DNA from: Mesorhizobium sp. ORS 3359
GTDB taxonomy: Bacteria; Pseudomonadota; Alphaproteobacteria; Rhizobiales; Rhizobiaceae
NCBI GenBank assembly: GCA_000824845.1
Contig: CCNC01000071.1
Coordinates: 1-64,000, forward strand
Length of the DNA: 64,000 bases
Direction: 5' to 3'
In this document: positions 1-8,848 of the stretch, one piece after another
Layout of the letters: every line of letters starts with the position of its first letter
How positions within the stretch are numbered: position 1 is the stretch's first letter
Notes under the pieces: model-generated
Told to the model about the DNA's origin: nothing
The model's database searches: none
Seen by the model: the letters and a program-made list of their open reading frames with translations, nothing else
Made by a program: the position numbers and the translations under genes

Positions 1-80
1 GAGGGGGGAGATTGGCAGCTCCGTCCGCTCCGCTGAACCTTGCAACGTCGATGATTAGCGAAAGCCGCGATGACGGCTGA

Positions 81-100
81 TCTCCCCCAAGTGGGGGAGA
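81..100. repeat. short intergenic palindrome (G-run hairpin)
   Basis: An 8-bp perfect inverted repeat (81-88 and 93-100, C-rich then G-rich arms, 4-nt loop) lies in the non-coding sequence downstream of phnE2. A comparable C/G-run hairpin occurs at 32221-32246, so this may be a dispersed intergenic element. It has no T-run, so I do not call it a terminator. Confidence 0.5.
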
Positions 101-162
101 GGCCCGGTAGGGCAGAGGAGGGCGCTGTCCCGCCGACCTCCCCTTAGAAGGCAGCAGTCCAA

Positions 163-1527
163 CTACCCCTGCTCGGCCTGCAGCCGGTTGTAGTCATGCA
201 GCGTGCGGCTGAGCCTGCGGCGCAGGAAATTCGAGATGTTGTCGAAGATGAAGACGACGAGCAGCGTCAAAAGCACCATGTAGAAGACGTTGGCCCAGTT
301 CGAATTGGTGCGCATCGCTTCCCACAGTTTCAAGCCGATGCCGCCGGCGCCGACGGCGCCGATGATGGTGGCGCCGCGGGTGTTCGATTCCCACTGGTAA
401 AGCGTCTGGCTGATGAAGACCGGCACCACCTCCGGCAGAACGCCGTAGCGTTGCACCAAAATCTCGTTGGCCCCGGTCGAGAGCACGCCTTCGCGCGGCT
501 TGTCGTCGATGTTCTCCAGCGCCTCGGAATAGGTTTTGCCCAACGTGCCGATCTCGGTGAAGAAGATCGCGGCGCTGCCGGCCAGCGGTCCGGGGCCGAA
601 GGCGCGGGTGAAGAACAGCGCCCAGATCAGCATGTCGACCGAGCGCATGAAATCGAAGAAGCGCTTCAGCACCTGGCTCAGAACGCCGCTCGGCGTGATG
701 TTGCGGGCGGCGAAGAAGGCAAGCGGGAAGGCGACGATGCCGCCGAGCAATGTGCCAAGGAACGCCATGACGATGGTCTGCAAGAGCTTCGTCCAGACAT
801 CGCCATGCTGCCACTGCGCGTTGTTCCAGAAATTGTCGGCGGCCAAAGCGAGGTTCGACGTGCCCGGCTTGAGTTCCGGCCCGGAGACAATCAGCGAGAT
901 GACTTCGCTATAGGGTTTGCCGAAAAAGGACGAGCGCGTATCGAAGACGAAATTCGCCCAACCGAGGAAGCGCTTGCGCACCTTGACGCGGTCGACGGTC
1001 ACACGCACCTCGCCGGCAAAGCCCAGCTTGGCGACGATCTCGTCGTCATGGACGGTGATCCAGTCGGGGACCGGGCCGATCACGACCGGCTTGCCGCCGG
1101 TCAGCGTTATGGGCACGGTCAGGCCGTTGGCCGTGATCGTCGCTTTGGTCTTGTCGAAGGTGACGGATTTGGCGTCGCCGTCGATCCGGACCGTGTACGT
1201 GCCGTCGGGATTCTTGATCACCCAATCGGGATCGGGGTTCTCGCCAAGCGCCGAGAAGCGCGGATATTTCGGCGTGATCTCGGGCTGGTCGAGACGGAAT
1301 TCCGGCTGCAGGTCGTAGCTGATCCATTGCGACAGGAAGAGCGGCAGGCGCTCCCAGTGCGACTCGCGCAGCACCTGCGGCAGGCTGAAGAACCAAAAGG
1401 CGTAGCCAAGATAGAGCACCGTGCCCGCGACCAGCAGCAGCGGCCAGAAGCGCCTGTAGGCCGGCCGCTGGAAGATCTGCGGGTGGCGGTTTTCGATGGC
1501 GCTGATTTCGTCGGCGGTCATGGCCAT
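163..1527 (-). CDS. phnE2: phosphonate ABC transporter permease PhnE, long form
   Basis: Inner-membrane permease of the phosphonate/phosphate-ester importer, 454 aa. One membrane segment near residues 28-48 is followed by a ~180-residue polar, presumably periplasmic stretch. A normal PhnE permease domain with several membrane helices fills the C-terminal half; its EAA-type loop lies around EGVLSTGAN and GAVGAGGIG. Ordinary PhnE proteins are about 260-320 aa, and longer second permeases are common in rhizobial phnCDEE operons. The start at 1527 is chosen because AAAAGGTGG precedes it. Upstream codons in the same frame belong to antisense sequence over phnE1. It is the last gene of the cluster and lies 65 nt after phnE1, with a RIME-like palindrome between them. 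Confidence 0.9.
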   Translation of the reverse strand: MAMTADEISAIENRHPQIFQRPAYRRFWPLLLVAGTVLYLGYAFWFFSLPQVLRESHWERLPLFLSQWISYDLQPEFRLDQPEITPKYPRFSALGENPDPDWVIKNPDGTYTVRIDGDAKSVTFDKTKATITANGLTVPITLTGGKPVVIGPVPDWITVHDDEIVAKLGFAGEVRVTVDRVKVRKRFLGWANFVFDTRSSFFGKPYSEVISLIVSGPELKPGTSNLALAADNFWNNAQWQHGDVWTKLLQTIVMAFLGTLLGGIVAFPLAFFAARNITPSGVLSQVLKRFFDFMRSVDMLIWALFFTRAFGPGPLAGSAAIFFTEIGTLGKTYSEALENIDDKPREGVLSTGANEILVQRYGVLPEVVPVFISQTLYQWESNTRGATIIGAVGAGGIGLKLWEAMRTNSNWANVFYMVLLTLLVVFIFDNISNFLRRRLSRTLHDYNRLQAEQG

Positions 1528-1545
1528 AGGCCACCTTTTAGGTTG

Positions 1546-1592
1546 ACCATGATCTTGTCCGAAAACCGGCGTCCACTTTTCGGGATCATGGT
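1546..1592. repeat. RIME-like palindromic repeat copy 1
   Basis: The arms ACCATGATC (1546-1554) and GATCATGGT (1584-1592) flank a core with CCGAAAACCGG and ACTTTTCGG. The same core recurs at 7114, 32291, 58691, 60432-60592 and 62904. It fills the gap between phnE1 and phnE2. Confidence 0.8.
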
Positions 1593-2549
1593 CTAGGCGC
1601 TCATCAGGAAAGCCTGCTCGCCGACGAGCTTGCGGCGCAGCCAGGCGGAGAACTGATCGACGAGGATGATGGTGACGAAGAGCAGGAGCACCAGCGCCAG
1701 CGTCTTGGCGCCGAAGCCGCGCGAGATGGCAAGCTTCAGCTCCTCGCCGATGCCGCCGCCGCCGACCGCGCCCATGATGGTCGAGATGCGCACGTTGATC
1801 TCGATCCGGAGCAGCGTATAGGACATGAAATTGGGCAGCACCTGAGGCAGGTCGGCGAAGCGCACGCGCTCGAACCAGTTGGCGCCGACCGCGCGCAGGC
1901 CCTCCTCCGGGCGCATGTCGATGTTCTCGTTGATCTCGTAGAAGAGCTTGCCCAGCGCGCCGATCGAATGCAGACCGATGGCGATGATTGCCGCGACCGG
2001 GCCGATCGAGACGATGGCCGCGAACAGGCCGGCAATGACGATCTCGGGAAAGGCGCGCAGCAATTCCATGAAGCGCTTGACGATAAGCCGCAGGATCGGG
2101 CTCGGCGTCAGGTTGCGCGCGGCGATGAAGGAGAAAGGTACGGCGAAGACGAAGCCGATGAAGGTCGAGACCAGCGCCACGTTCACCGTGGTCAGCATCA
2201 GCTCGAAATATTCGGGAATGTAGAAGCCGCCCCAGATGTAGACGCGGCCGAGCGGGAAGTTGAACTCCTGCGTGCCCTTGTCGCTGGGCGAGGCGATGTC
2301 GAACAGCGCCCGCCAGACATCGTTCCAGTCCTTCGGGACCAGCCAGCTCAGGAAATCGAGGAGGTGCGGCAGGCGGTCGAAGAAGTGGCCGGCATTGGCC
2401 TCGTCGGCGAACCACATGGTCGCGAACATGGCGACAAGCAGCAGGCCGACGCCAAGCGCGGTGTAGAAGCGGCGCAGCGAGGTCTGGCGCCGCCAGGCGT
2501 CGGCCTGCTGGCGGGTCGCATCGGAATGGATCGTTGTCGAAAGGGTCAT
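1593..2549 (-). CDS. phnE: phosphonate ABC transporter permease PhnE
   Basis: First inner-membrane permease of the phosphonate importer, 318 aa, the usual family length. There is an N-terminal membrane segment at about residues 30-48 and a C-terminal BPD-type permease domain. The EAA-like segment is EGLRAVGANWFERVRF and is followed by GAVGGGGIGEEL. It would pair with PhnE2 as the two transmembrane subunits, fed by PhnD and powered by PhnC. It sits 58 nt downstream of phnD, and that gap holds a strong hairpin with a T-run, so its expression may be lower than that of phnD. Confidence 0.93.
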   Translation of the reverse strand: MTLSTTIHSDATRQQADAWRRQTSLRRFYTALGVGLLLVAMFATMWFADEANAGHFFDRLPHLLDFLSWLVPKDWNDVWRALFDIASPSDKGTQEFNFPLGRVYIWGGFYIPEYFELMLTTVNVALVSTFIGFVFAVPFSFIAARNLTPSPILRLIVKRFMELLRAFPEIVIAGLFAAIVSIGPVAAIIAIGLHSIGALGKLFYEINENIDMRPEEGLRAVGANWFERVRFADLPQVLPNFMSYTLLRIEINVRISTIMGAVGGGGIGEELKLAISRGFGAKTLALVLLLFVTIILVDQFSAWLRRKLVGEQAFLMSA

Positions 2550-2561
2550 GACTGTGAATGC

Positions 2562-2597
2562 AAAAAGGGCGGCGTTTTTTTGCGACGCCGCCCTTTT
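2562..2597 (-). terminator. intrinsic terminator or attenuator between phnD and phnE
   Basis: Read on the minus strand, AAAAGGGCGGCGT pairs with ACGCCGCCCTTTT (arms 2585-2597 and 2563-2575) around a short loop with an A-run, and the hairpin ends in T5. This is a textbook intrinsic terminator placed inside the transport operon, so partial read-through is likely. Confidence 0.75.
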
Positions 2598-2607
2598 CCT
2601 GATGCCG

Positions 2608-3516
2608 TCAGCCGCCGATGGCGGCTTTGCGGGCTTCGACGATGACGTTGTAGAAGTCCGGCTTCACCGGGACGTAGCCAGTGAAATCGCCGCCTTCGAC
2701 ACCTTCGAAGCAGGCCTTGTCCTTGGCCGGCAGGGCGGTGAAGAATGCGGTGAGCTTGGCTGTCATGTCGTCGCCCAGCGCGGTGCGGACAACCAGCGGA
2801 CCGTTCGGGATCAGGCCCGAGCGCCACACTTCGACGAAATCGTTCGGGTCGACGGCGCCCTTGGCGACTTCCTTATGGAAGGTGCCGGAGGTGTAGCCGT
2901 TCTTGAAGTCGCCGATGCCCGAGGAATCGTCCACCGCCACGTCGACCTTGCCGTCACGCACGGCCAGCACGTTGTTCTCGTGGCCGCCGTTGAACTGGGT
3001 CGAGGCGAAGTAGGTCTCGTTGGAAGCGCCGGTGTCCTTCGGAATCTGCGTCAGCGGGATCAGGTAGCCCGAGGTCGAATCCGGATCGGCGTAACCGAGC
3101 TTCTTGCCCTTGGCTGACTTGATGTCAGTGATACCGGAGGTCTTCAGCGCCAGGCCAATCGAATAGTAGCCGGTCGAGCCGTCGGTCTGCTTGGTGGTGA
3201 GGATCGGGGTGACCGCCTTCGGGTCCTTCAGATAGACGCTGGCGTAGCCGGACGCGCCGAGCTCGGCGAAATCAAGCGTGCCACCGAGCAGGCCCTGGAT
3301 GACGCCGTCATAGTCGGCGGCCGGGAACAGCGAAACCTTCTCGAAGCCGAATTCCGACTTCAGGTGGTCGGCGAGGCACTGATAGTTGCGCAGACGGTCG
3401 GTCTCATTCTCGCCGCCGAGGATGCCGACGCGGAATTCCTTGATGTCAGCGGCGTGGGCGGCGCTGGCCGCCATGGCGAGCAGCGAAACCGCTCCAAAAA
3501 CCATCTTCCTGAACAT
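2608..3516 (-). CDS. phnD: phosphonate ABC transporter substrate-binding protein PhnD
   Basis: Periplasmic phosphonate/phosphate-ester binding protein, 302 aa. The N-terminal signal peptide MFRKMVFGAVSLLAMAASAAHA ends in a typical AxA site. The mature part has the PhnD family features FRVGILGGENETDRL, DFAELGASGYASVYL and YADPDSTSGYLIP. The start at 3516 is supported by AGGAGAGAG a few bases upstream and by the signal peptide; the reading frame continues upstream only as antisense of phnC. It lies 140 nt downstream of phnC, and the order phnC-phnD-phnE-phnE2 is typical of PhoB-controlled rhizobial importers. Confidence 0.95.
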   Translation of the reverse strand: MFRKMVFGAVSLLAMAASAAHAADIKEFRVGILGGENETDRLRNYQCLADHLKSEFGFEKVSLFPAADYDGVIQGLLGGTLDFAELGASGYASVYLKDPKAVTPILTTKQTDGSTGYYSIGLALKTSGITDIKSAKGKKLGYADPDSTSGYLIPLTQIPKDTGASNETYFASTQFNGGHENNVLAVRDGKVDVAVDDSSGIGDFKNGYTSGTFHKEVAKGAVDPNDFVEVWRSGLIPNGPLVVRTALGDDMTAKLTAFFTALPAKDKACFEGVEGGDFTGYVPVKPDFYNVIVEARKAAIGG

Positions 3517-3656
3517 TTGCTCTCTCTCCTGTTGTTCCGGCTGCGTGCCGGCGGCGTTCTGATTTTTCAAGTCTTGCCTTTGACGCTGGCGGGCGATCCG
3601 GGTTGCTCTGCCGAAATCCAAGATTTGCCCGGACCAACTGGGGCCGGGCGATGGAC

Positions 3657-4514
3657 TCAGTAGCCAGGGAAGGCGGGTTCGAGCGGTCCGGCGGATGCGG
3701 TGATCTTCGGCCTGACAGTCACGCTGGTCGACGTGATGGCCTCGGAAATCTCGGCGCCGCTGGCATCGGCGCCGTAGACGGTGCGCACGGCGTCGCGGTC
3801 GAGGTCTTGCGGGGCGCCGTCGAAGACGACCTTGCCGGCGGCCATGCCGATGATGCGGCCGCAATAGGCGCGGGCGGTGTCCAGCGTGTGCAGATTGGTG
3901 ACGACGGTGATGCCTTCGCGCAGATTGATGTCGCGCAGCGAATCCATCACCACCTTGGCGTTGAGCGGGTCGAGCGAGGCGATCGGCTCGTCGGCCAGAA
4001 GCACTTTCGGCTGCTGCATCATGGCGCGGGCGATCGCGACGCGCTGCTGCTGGCCGCCGGACAGCGTGCCGGCCGGCTGCAGCGCGGTGCGGGCAATGTC
4101 GAGGCGCTCGAGCGCGGCCACCGCCTCCGCGCATTCGGTGCGCGTGAACATGCCGAGCAGGTTGGAAACCGTGGAGCGATGGTTGAGGCGGCCGAGCAGC
4201 ACATTTGTCAAGACGTCGAGGCGCGGCACGAGGTTGAACTGCTGGAAGATCATGGCGCAGTCGCGCTGCCAGCGGCGCAGCGGCGAGCCCTTCAGGGAGG
4301 AGACCTCGGCGCCGTCAAAAAAAATCGATCCCTGGCTGGGATCGATGAGACGATTGATCATGCGCAGCAGCGTGGACTTGCCGGCGCCGGAGCGGCCGAT
4401 GATACCGACCATCTGACCGCGCGGGATCGAGATGTTGATGTCGCTGACAGCGGTGTTCTTGCCAAATCGTCGGGTTACGCCGCGGATTTCGAGCGTGGCC
4501 GATGATGCTGACAT
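3657..4514 (-). CDS. phnC: phosphonate ABC transporter ATP-binding protein PhnC
   Basis: ATPase subunit of the phosphonate importer, 285 aa. Walker [10 protein letters not shown] lies near residue 40, the ABC signature LSGGQQQR near 160 and Walker B VLLADEP directly after it. Length and motifs are normal. The gene opens the transport half of the cluster: 144 nt upstream comes the 2H phosphoesterase gene, leaving room for its own promoter and a possible PHO box (4585-4602). Confidence 0.95.
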   Translation of the reverse strand: MSASSATLEIRGVTRRFGKNTAVSDINISIPRGQMVGIIGRSGAGKSTLLRMINRLIDPSQGSIFFDGAEVSSLKGSPLRRWQRDCAMIFQQFNLVPRLDVLTNVLLGRLNHRSTVSNLLGMFTRTECAEAVAALERLDIARTALQPAGTLSGGQQQRVAIARAMMQQPKVLLADEPIASLDPLNAKVVMDSLRDINLREGITVVTNLHTLDTARAYCGRIIGMAAGKVVFDGAPQDLDRDAVRTVYGADASGAEISEAITSTSVTVRPKITASAGPLEPAFPGY

Positions 4515-4584
4515 GGCAAAACTCCGGTACGTCGCGGTTTCGAGGGTCCGTTAACCTTCGCTAGCGCAGGCGGATGAAGCTGGG

Positions 4585-4602
4585 GTGTCGGATTGATGTC
4601 AG
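4585..4602 (-). promoter_or_regulatory. possible PHO box upstream of phnC
   Basis: On the minus strand CTGACAT-CAAT-CCGACAC approximates the alphaproteobacterial PHO box, two CTGTCAT heptamers 11 bp apart. The first heptamer matches 6 of 7 and the second about 4 of 7. It is about 70 nt upstream of the phnC start. PhoB control of phnCDE-type importers is established in rhizobia; the match here is only moderate. Confidence 0.4.
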
Positions 4603-4658
4603 TTTTGTTACGAGTCACAGGCTTGGCGGGGAATGCCGGTCTGTGTCGCTGCTCGGCG

Positions 4659-5369
4659 TCAGCCAAGCACCAGCAGTTCCTCGAAATGCTTCATGTCCTT
4701 GAAGCTGCAGAAGGCCGGCGGCTTGAGCTCGATCACGGGGGCTTCCCGCTCGAGGAACGAGCGGCAATCCTCGAACAGGACCTGCCAGGCCGCGGCCCGC
4801 TCGTCGGCGAGGCGGCGGATCTGATAGGCAAAGGTGATGTGGAAGACATAGGTGTCCTGGTCCGGATGGCGGTAGCCGAACGGCACAGACAGCGCATCGC
4901 GCCAGGCCTTCAGGATCCGGCGATCCTGTTCGGTCGCGCCGGCGACGGTGAGGCCCGTCGGCACGACTTCGGCAATCTTGATCTTGAAGGGGCCGTGTCC
5001 CTCGAAGCCTTGCAGGCGTTCGAGATAGAGGCGGGTCATGTCGTCGATGCTGGTGTCGAGCGGCACGTCCGACGGCCAGTAGGGAAGGCGGCGGCGATAT
5101 TCGATGATGCCCTGGAAGAGCGTCATATGCAGGCTGGAGATCGGCGTGAAGGCGAGCCGATCGGCATCCGGCATAGCGAGCATGCGCTCGCGCACCTCGA
5201 CAATAGCTGCTTGCGAAAGCGAGCCTTCGGCCAGATGGCAGACTACGGTGTTGCCGGGTTCAGGGAGGAAGTTGCCGGCTGTGTCGTAACGGGTGCCGAG
5301 ATGCGTGGGCGGCGTCGGATTGGTGCCTTCGAAAAATCCGGCGAGCGAGGATCTAAGAGCAGCGAGCAT
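4659..5369 (-). CDS. 2H phosphoesterase superfamily protein (DUF1868-like)
   Basis: Soluble protein of 236 aa with the two hallmark His-x-Thr motifs of 2H phosphoesterases: HMTLF near residue 78 and HITFA near residue 175. Spacing and length fit DUF1868-type members. Family members hydrolyse cyclic phosphodiesters or 2',3'-cyclic ends. Here it sits between the C-P lyase core and phnC, so a cyclic ribose-phosphate substrate is possible (inference). The start at 5369 has GGAGA about 7 nt upstream; a TTG four codons earlier would overlap that ribosome site. It is not obviously the DUF1045 phosphonate-metabolism family, which is also a 2H fold. Confidence 0.75.
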   Translation of the reverse strand: MLAALRSSLAGFFEGTNPTPPTHLGTRYDTAGNFLPEPGNTVVCHLAEGSLSQAAIVEVRERMLAMPDADRLAFTPISSLHMTLFQGIIEYRRRLPYWPSDVPLDTSIDDMTRLYLERLQGFEGHGPFKIKIAEVVPTGLTVAGATEQDRRILKAWRDALSVPFGYRHPDQDTYVFHITFAYQIRRLADERAAAWQVLFEDCRSFLEREAPVIELKPPAFCSFKDMKHFEELLVLG

Positions 5370-5509
5370 GGCGATCTCCAAGGGGGGAGATCGGCTCTTG
5401 TCCGAGTCCTATGTCAAGGATGTGAATGGTGCCTGCGCGAGTATCGCCCCGAACAGACGAGTCCACCTCCTGAAAAATGATACAAAATAGTCCTCGGTAT
5501 GCGGGAAGG

Positions 5510-5722
5510 TTAGCCGGGCTTTCCCGTGAGGTTGGCAAGGAACCACAGAATGTAGAGTGGTACTAATCCTGCCGCTGATAGCCCAAGGCCTACCACTATC
5601 ATAACGATTGAGGATACTACGTCGGGCTGGCCCCAGCGATTAACCTCACGCTTCACTGCCAGAATGCCCAATACCAGCAGTGCCACTCCGACACAAAAAA
5701 GTATTGAGACGATAAAGGCCAT
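5510..5722 (-). CDS. small hypothetical protein with two membrane segments
   Basis: A 70-residue product with two strongly hydrophobic stretches (about residues 2-22 and 35-60) joined by a short charged loop, KREVNRWGQPD. No family is recognised. It fills the gap between the acetyltransferase and the 2H phosphoesterase in the same orientation. Base composition is less GC-rich than its neighbours. The ribosome site is weak, so it could also be non-coding. Confidence 0.5.
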   Translation of the reverse strand: MAFIVSILFCVGVALLVLGILAVKREVNRWGQPDVVSSIVMIVVGLGLSAAGLVPLYILWFLANLTGKPG

Positions 5723-5778
5723 TTTTGCTCAGTCCCGTTAAGGTATCCAGGCAATGGTTTGGCAAAAAATCGATTGCG

Positions 5779-6390
5779 TCAACCGTATTTCTCCAGAAAT
5801 GCGTCGGCCGACAGCTGGCGAAAGTCGTCGAGAGCGGCGCGCAGTCTTGCATGATCCCAGTCCCACCAGGCCAGGGCCTGGTAGCGCTCGGCGGTGCGGC
5901 GGTCGAAGCGCTCGCGGATCGGCTTTGCCGGCACGCCGCCGACGATGGTGTAGGGCGCGACATCCTTCGTCACCACCGCGCCGGCGCCGACCGCCGCGCC
6001 GTCGCCGACGGTGACGCCGGGCAGGATGGTCGAGCCGTGGCCGAGCCAGGTGTCGTGGCCGATGGTGACGCGTTTGGCGCGGCGCTGCGCGAAAAACTCG
6101 CTTTCATGCTCGGCGTCGTCCCAATAATCCGAGGCGCGGTAGGTGAAGTGGTGCAGCGTCGGCCGCGAGACCGGATGGTTGGTGGCGTTGAGGCGCACGC
6201 TTGCCGCGATGTTGGAGAACTTGCCGATGGTGGCGCACCAGACGGCGCAATCCTGCATCATGTAGGAATAATCGCCGAGCTCGCATTCGGCGACGCGGCT
6301 GCGCTCGGCGATCTCGGTCCAGCGGCCGAGCGTCGAGTTTTCGACCTGCGCCGTCGGATGGATCAGCGGCGTCTCCGACAGCTTCTTCAT
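5779..6390 (-). CDS. hexapeptide-repeat acetyltransferase of phosphonate clusters
   Basis: 203-aa left-handed beta-helix transferase of the CatB/DapH type found in C-P lyase operons (phosphonate metabolism-associated hexapeptide family). Repeats appear as [20 protein letters not shown] and [20 protein letters not shown], followed by the family ending [14 protein letters not shown]. It probably acetylates a small amine or sugar substrate; the exact substrate is unknown. Its start overlaps the phnL stop by four bases (ATGA), which fixes the start at 6390 and shows translational coupling. Confidence 0.88.
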   Translation of the reverse strand: MKKLSETPLIHPTAQVENSTLGRWTEIAERSRVAECELGDYSYMMQDCAVWCATIGKFSNIAASVRLNATNHPVSRPTLHHFTYRASDYWDDAEHESEFFAQRRAKRVTIGHDTWLGHGSTILPGVTVGDGAAVGAGAVVTKDVAPYTIVGGVPAKPIRERFDRRTAERYQALAWWDWDHARLRAALDDFRQLSADAFLEKYG

Positions 6391-7094
6391 GCGGCGATCT
6401 TTCCGGCGGCGAAGGCGGTGACGTCGATGACGCGATCGGCGACCGCGTCGCGTACGTCGAGGTCGTGGAAAATGCCGAGCAGCGCAACGCCCGCCGCCTT
6501 CTTGGCGGCGATGAGCTCGACGACGACATCGCGGTTCCTGGCGTCGAGCGAAGCGGTCGGCTCGTCGAGCAGCAGGATCGGATGCTCGGTGATGAAGCCG
6601 CGCGCGATGTTGACGCGCTGCTGCTCGCCGCCGGAGAAGGTCGCCGGCGGCAGCGCCCAGAGCTTTTCGGGCAGGTTGAGCTGCGCAAGCAAGGAGCGAG
6701 CCTTCGCCCGCGCGGTCTCGCGATCCCCGCCGCGCTCGACCAGCGGCTCGGCGACGACGTCGAGCGCGGAGACGCGCGGCACGGTGCGCAGGAACTGGCT
6801 GACATAGCCGATCGTGTGGCGGCGCACCGAAAGCACAGTGCGCGGGCTGGCGGAGGCGAGGTCGATCAGCCCGTCCCCATGCTGGACGATGATCTGGCCC
6901 TCGTCGACGGCATAGTTGCCGTAGAGCATTTTCAGGATCGAGCTTTTTCCGGCGCCGGACGGACCGCCGAGCACGGCGCATTCGCCGGCGCGGATCGAGA
7001 AGGAGACGCCCGCCACCACCGGCAGCGTGACGCCGTCGCGCAGATGCATGGTGAAGCTTTTGGCGACATCGGAAACAACAAGCGGCGTGGCCAT
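6387..7094 (-). CDS. phnL: C-P lyase system protein PhnL (ABC-type ATPase)
   Basis: 235-aa ABC-ATPase-like accessory subunit of the C-P lyase pathway. Walker [11 protein letters not shown], signature FSGGEQQR and Walker B ILLLDEP are intact. In E. coli PhnL is needed for phosphonate breakdown rather than transport and associates with the PhnGHIJK complex. It is preceded by phnK with a 69-nt gap that contains a RIME-like palindrome, and is coupled to the acetyltransferase downstream. Confidence 0.93.
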   Translation of the reverse strand: MATPLVVSDVAKSFTMHLRDGVTLPVVAGVSFSIRAGECAVLGGPSGAGKSSILKMLYGNYAVDEGQIIVQHGDGLIDLASASPRTVLSVRRHTIGYVSQFLRTVPRVSALDVVAEPLVERGGDRETARAKARSLLAQLNLPEKLWALPPATFSGGEQQRVNIARGFITEHPILLLDEPTASLDARNRDVVVELIAAKKAAGVALLGIFHDLDVRDAVADRVIDVTAFAAGKIAA

Positions 7095-7113
7095 GATTAG
7101 AGTCCTTTGTTTT

Positions 7114-7164
7114 GCCGCATGGTCTGGTCCGAAAACCGGCTTCCACTTTTCGGCACCATGCGGC
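7114..7164. repeat. RIME-like palindromic repeat copy 2, touching the phnK stop
   Basis: The arms GCCGCATGG (7114-7122) and CCATGCGGC (7156-7164) flank the family core with CCGAAAACCGG and CACTTTTCGG. The element fills the phnK-phnL gap and its outer base is the last base of phnK. Confidence 0.8.
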
Positions 7165-7940
7165 TAGACCTGCAAAATCGAAGATACGAGAAGCTGGGTA
7201 TAAGGCGCGCGCGGATCGTCGAGCACGCGGTCGGTGAGGCCGCTTTCGACGACGCGGCCATCCTTCATCACCATCATGCGCTGCGACAGAAGCCGCGCCA
7301 CGGCGAGGTCGTGGGTGACGACGATCGCCGCCAGCCCGAGGTCCGTGACCAGCCCGCGCAACAGGTCGAGCAGGCGCGCCTGAACCGAGACATCGAGGCC
7401 GCCGGTCGGCTCGTCCATGAAGACGAGCCGCGGCCCGGTCACCAGGTTGCGCGCGATCTGCAGGCGCTGGCGCATGCCGCCGGAAAAGGCGCGCGGCTCG
7501 TCGTCGATGCGGTCCTCGTCGATCTCGACGCGCGACAGCCAGTCGACGGCGGTAGCGCGGATCCTGCCATAGTGGCGGTCGCCGACCGCCATCAGCCTTT
7601 CGCCGACATTGGCGCCGGCCGATACGGTCATGCGCAGCCCATCGGCCGGGTTCTGATGGACAAAACCCCAGTCGGTGCGCATCAGGAAGCGGCGTTCGGC
7701 CTCGCTCATGCGGTAGAGTTCCCGCCACTGGCCGTCGCGCATGCGGTAGCTGGCGGTGCCGGAGGAGGGCAGCAGCCGGGTCGACAGGCAGTTGAGCAGC
7801 GTCGTCTTGCCGGAGCCAGACTCGCCGACGACCGCCAGCACCTCGCCCGGCCAGAGGTCGAAGGTGACGTTCTCGCAGCCGACGCGCGAGCCGTAGAATT
7901 TGGAGAGCGCTGAAACGCGCAGCAGCGGTTCGTCGGTCAT
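7164..7940 (-). CDS. phnK: C-P lyase system protein PhnK (ABC-type ATPase)
   Basis: 258-aa ABC ATPase subunit that docks on the PhnGHIJ core. Walker [10 protein letters not shown] lies near residue 40, the signature FSGGMRQR near 150 and Walker [12 protein letters not shown] after it. Length is normal. It overlaps the 3' end of phnJ by four bases. The stop codon abuts a RIME-like palindrome. Confidence 0.94.
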   Translation of the reverse strand: MTDEPLLRVSALSKFYGSRVGCENVTFDLWPGEVLAVVGESGSGKTTLLNCLSTRLLPSSGTASYRMRDGQWRELYRMSEAERRFLMRTDWGFVHQNPADGLRMTVSAGANVGERLMAVGDRHYGRIRATAVDWLSRVEIDEDRIDDEPRAFSGGMRQRLQIARNLVTGPRLVFMDEPTGGLDVSVQARLLDLLRGLVTDLGLAAIVVTHDLAVARLLSQRMMVMKDGRVVESGLTDRVLDDPRAPYTQLLVSSILQV

Positions 7941-8848
7941 TCGGCCGGCTCCATTTTTCCAGAAGCAGAATGGGTCTCGGGGGCAAGGTGGCCATGATGG
8001 CCGTCGGCGCGCCGCTTCTCGCAGTGGTCGGTGTCCGAGCAGACGAACATGTGGCCGCCATGGTCGTCGAGGATGACCTCGTCGAGATAGACATTCTCGG
8101 CACCGCAGAGCGCGCAGGGCTGATCGAATGTCTGCACCTCGAAGGGATGGTCCTCGAAATCGAGGCTGACTACCTCGGTGAAGGGCGGCACCGCGTAGAT
8201 GCGCTTCTCGCGGCCGGCGCCGAACAATTGCAGGGCCGGCGAGCGGTGCATCTTCGGATTGTCGAATTTGGGCGTCGGCGAAGGGTCCATCACATAGCGG
8301 CCCTCGACCTTGACCGGATAGGCGTAGGTGGTGGCGATGCGGCCATGCTTGGCGATGTCCTCGTAGAGCTTCACATGCATGAGGCCGTATTCCTCGAGCG
8401 CATGCATCTTGCGCGTCTCGGTCTCACGCGGCTCGAGGAAGCGCAGCGGCTCGGGGATCGGCACCTGGAAGACCAGCACCTGGCCGGCGGTCAGCGGCTG
8501 CTCAGGGATGCGGTGGCGGGTCTGGATGATGGTCGCCTTCGCTGTCTCGGTGGTGACGTCGACCTTGGCGACCTTCTTGAAGAAGGCGCGGATCGAGACG
8601 GCGTTGGTGGTGTCGTCGGCGCCCTGGTCGATCACCTTCAGCACATCATCGGGACCGATGATCGAGGCGGTGACCTGGACGCCGCCGGTCCCCCAACCAT
8701 AAGGCATCGGCATCTCGCGCGAGGCGAAAGGCACTTGGTAGCCGGGAATGGCGATGCCCTTCAGGATGGCGCGGCGGATCATCCGCTTGGTCTGCTCGTC
8801 GAGATAGGCGAAGTTATAGGTGGCGATGTCGGTCGATTGCGCGTTCAT
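7937..8848 (-). CDS. phnJ: carbon-phosphorus lyase, radical-SAM subunit PhnJ
   Basis: 303-aa catalytic subunit that cleaves the C-P bond of 5-phosphoribosyl-1-phosphonates with a radical SAM/Fe-S mechanism. The family cysteines are visible near the C-terminus: [13 protein letters not shown] followed by [11 protein letters not shown]. The N-terminal [20 protein letters not shown] is characteristic. Start and stop both overlap neighbouring phn genes by four bases, so it is translationally coupled within phnI-J-K. A short His-rich tail follows the cysteines. Confidence 0.96.
   Translation of the reverse strand: MNAQSTDIATYNFAYLDEQTKRMIRRAILKGIAIPGYQVPFASREMPMPYGWGTGGVQVTASIIGPDDVLKVIDQGADDTTNAVSIRAFFKKVAKVDVTTETAKATIIQTRHRIPEQPLTAGQVLVFQVPIPEPLRFLEPRETETRKMHALEEYGLMHVKLYEDIAKHGRIATTYAYPVKVEGRYVMDPSPTPKFDNPKMHRSPALQLFGAGREKRIYAVPPFTEVVSLDFEDHPFEVQTFDQPCALCGAENVYLDEVILDDHGGHMFVCSDTDHCEKRRADGHHGHLAPETHSASGKMEPAE

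Noticed and set aside
163-2415. A 750-codon minus-strand frame covering phnE2 and most of phnE
   Set aside because: The first ~296 codons are another frame of phnE; the protein becomes recognisable only from 1527, where a ribosome site stands.
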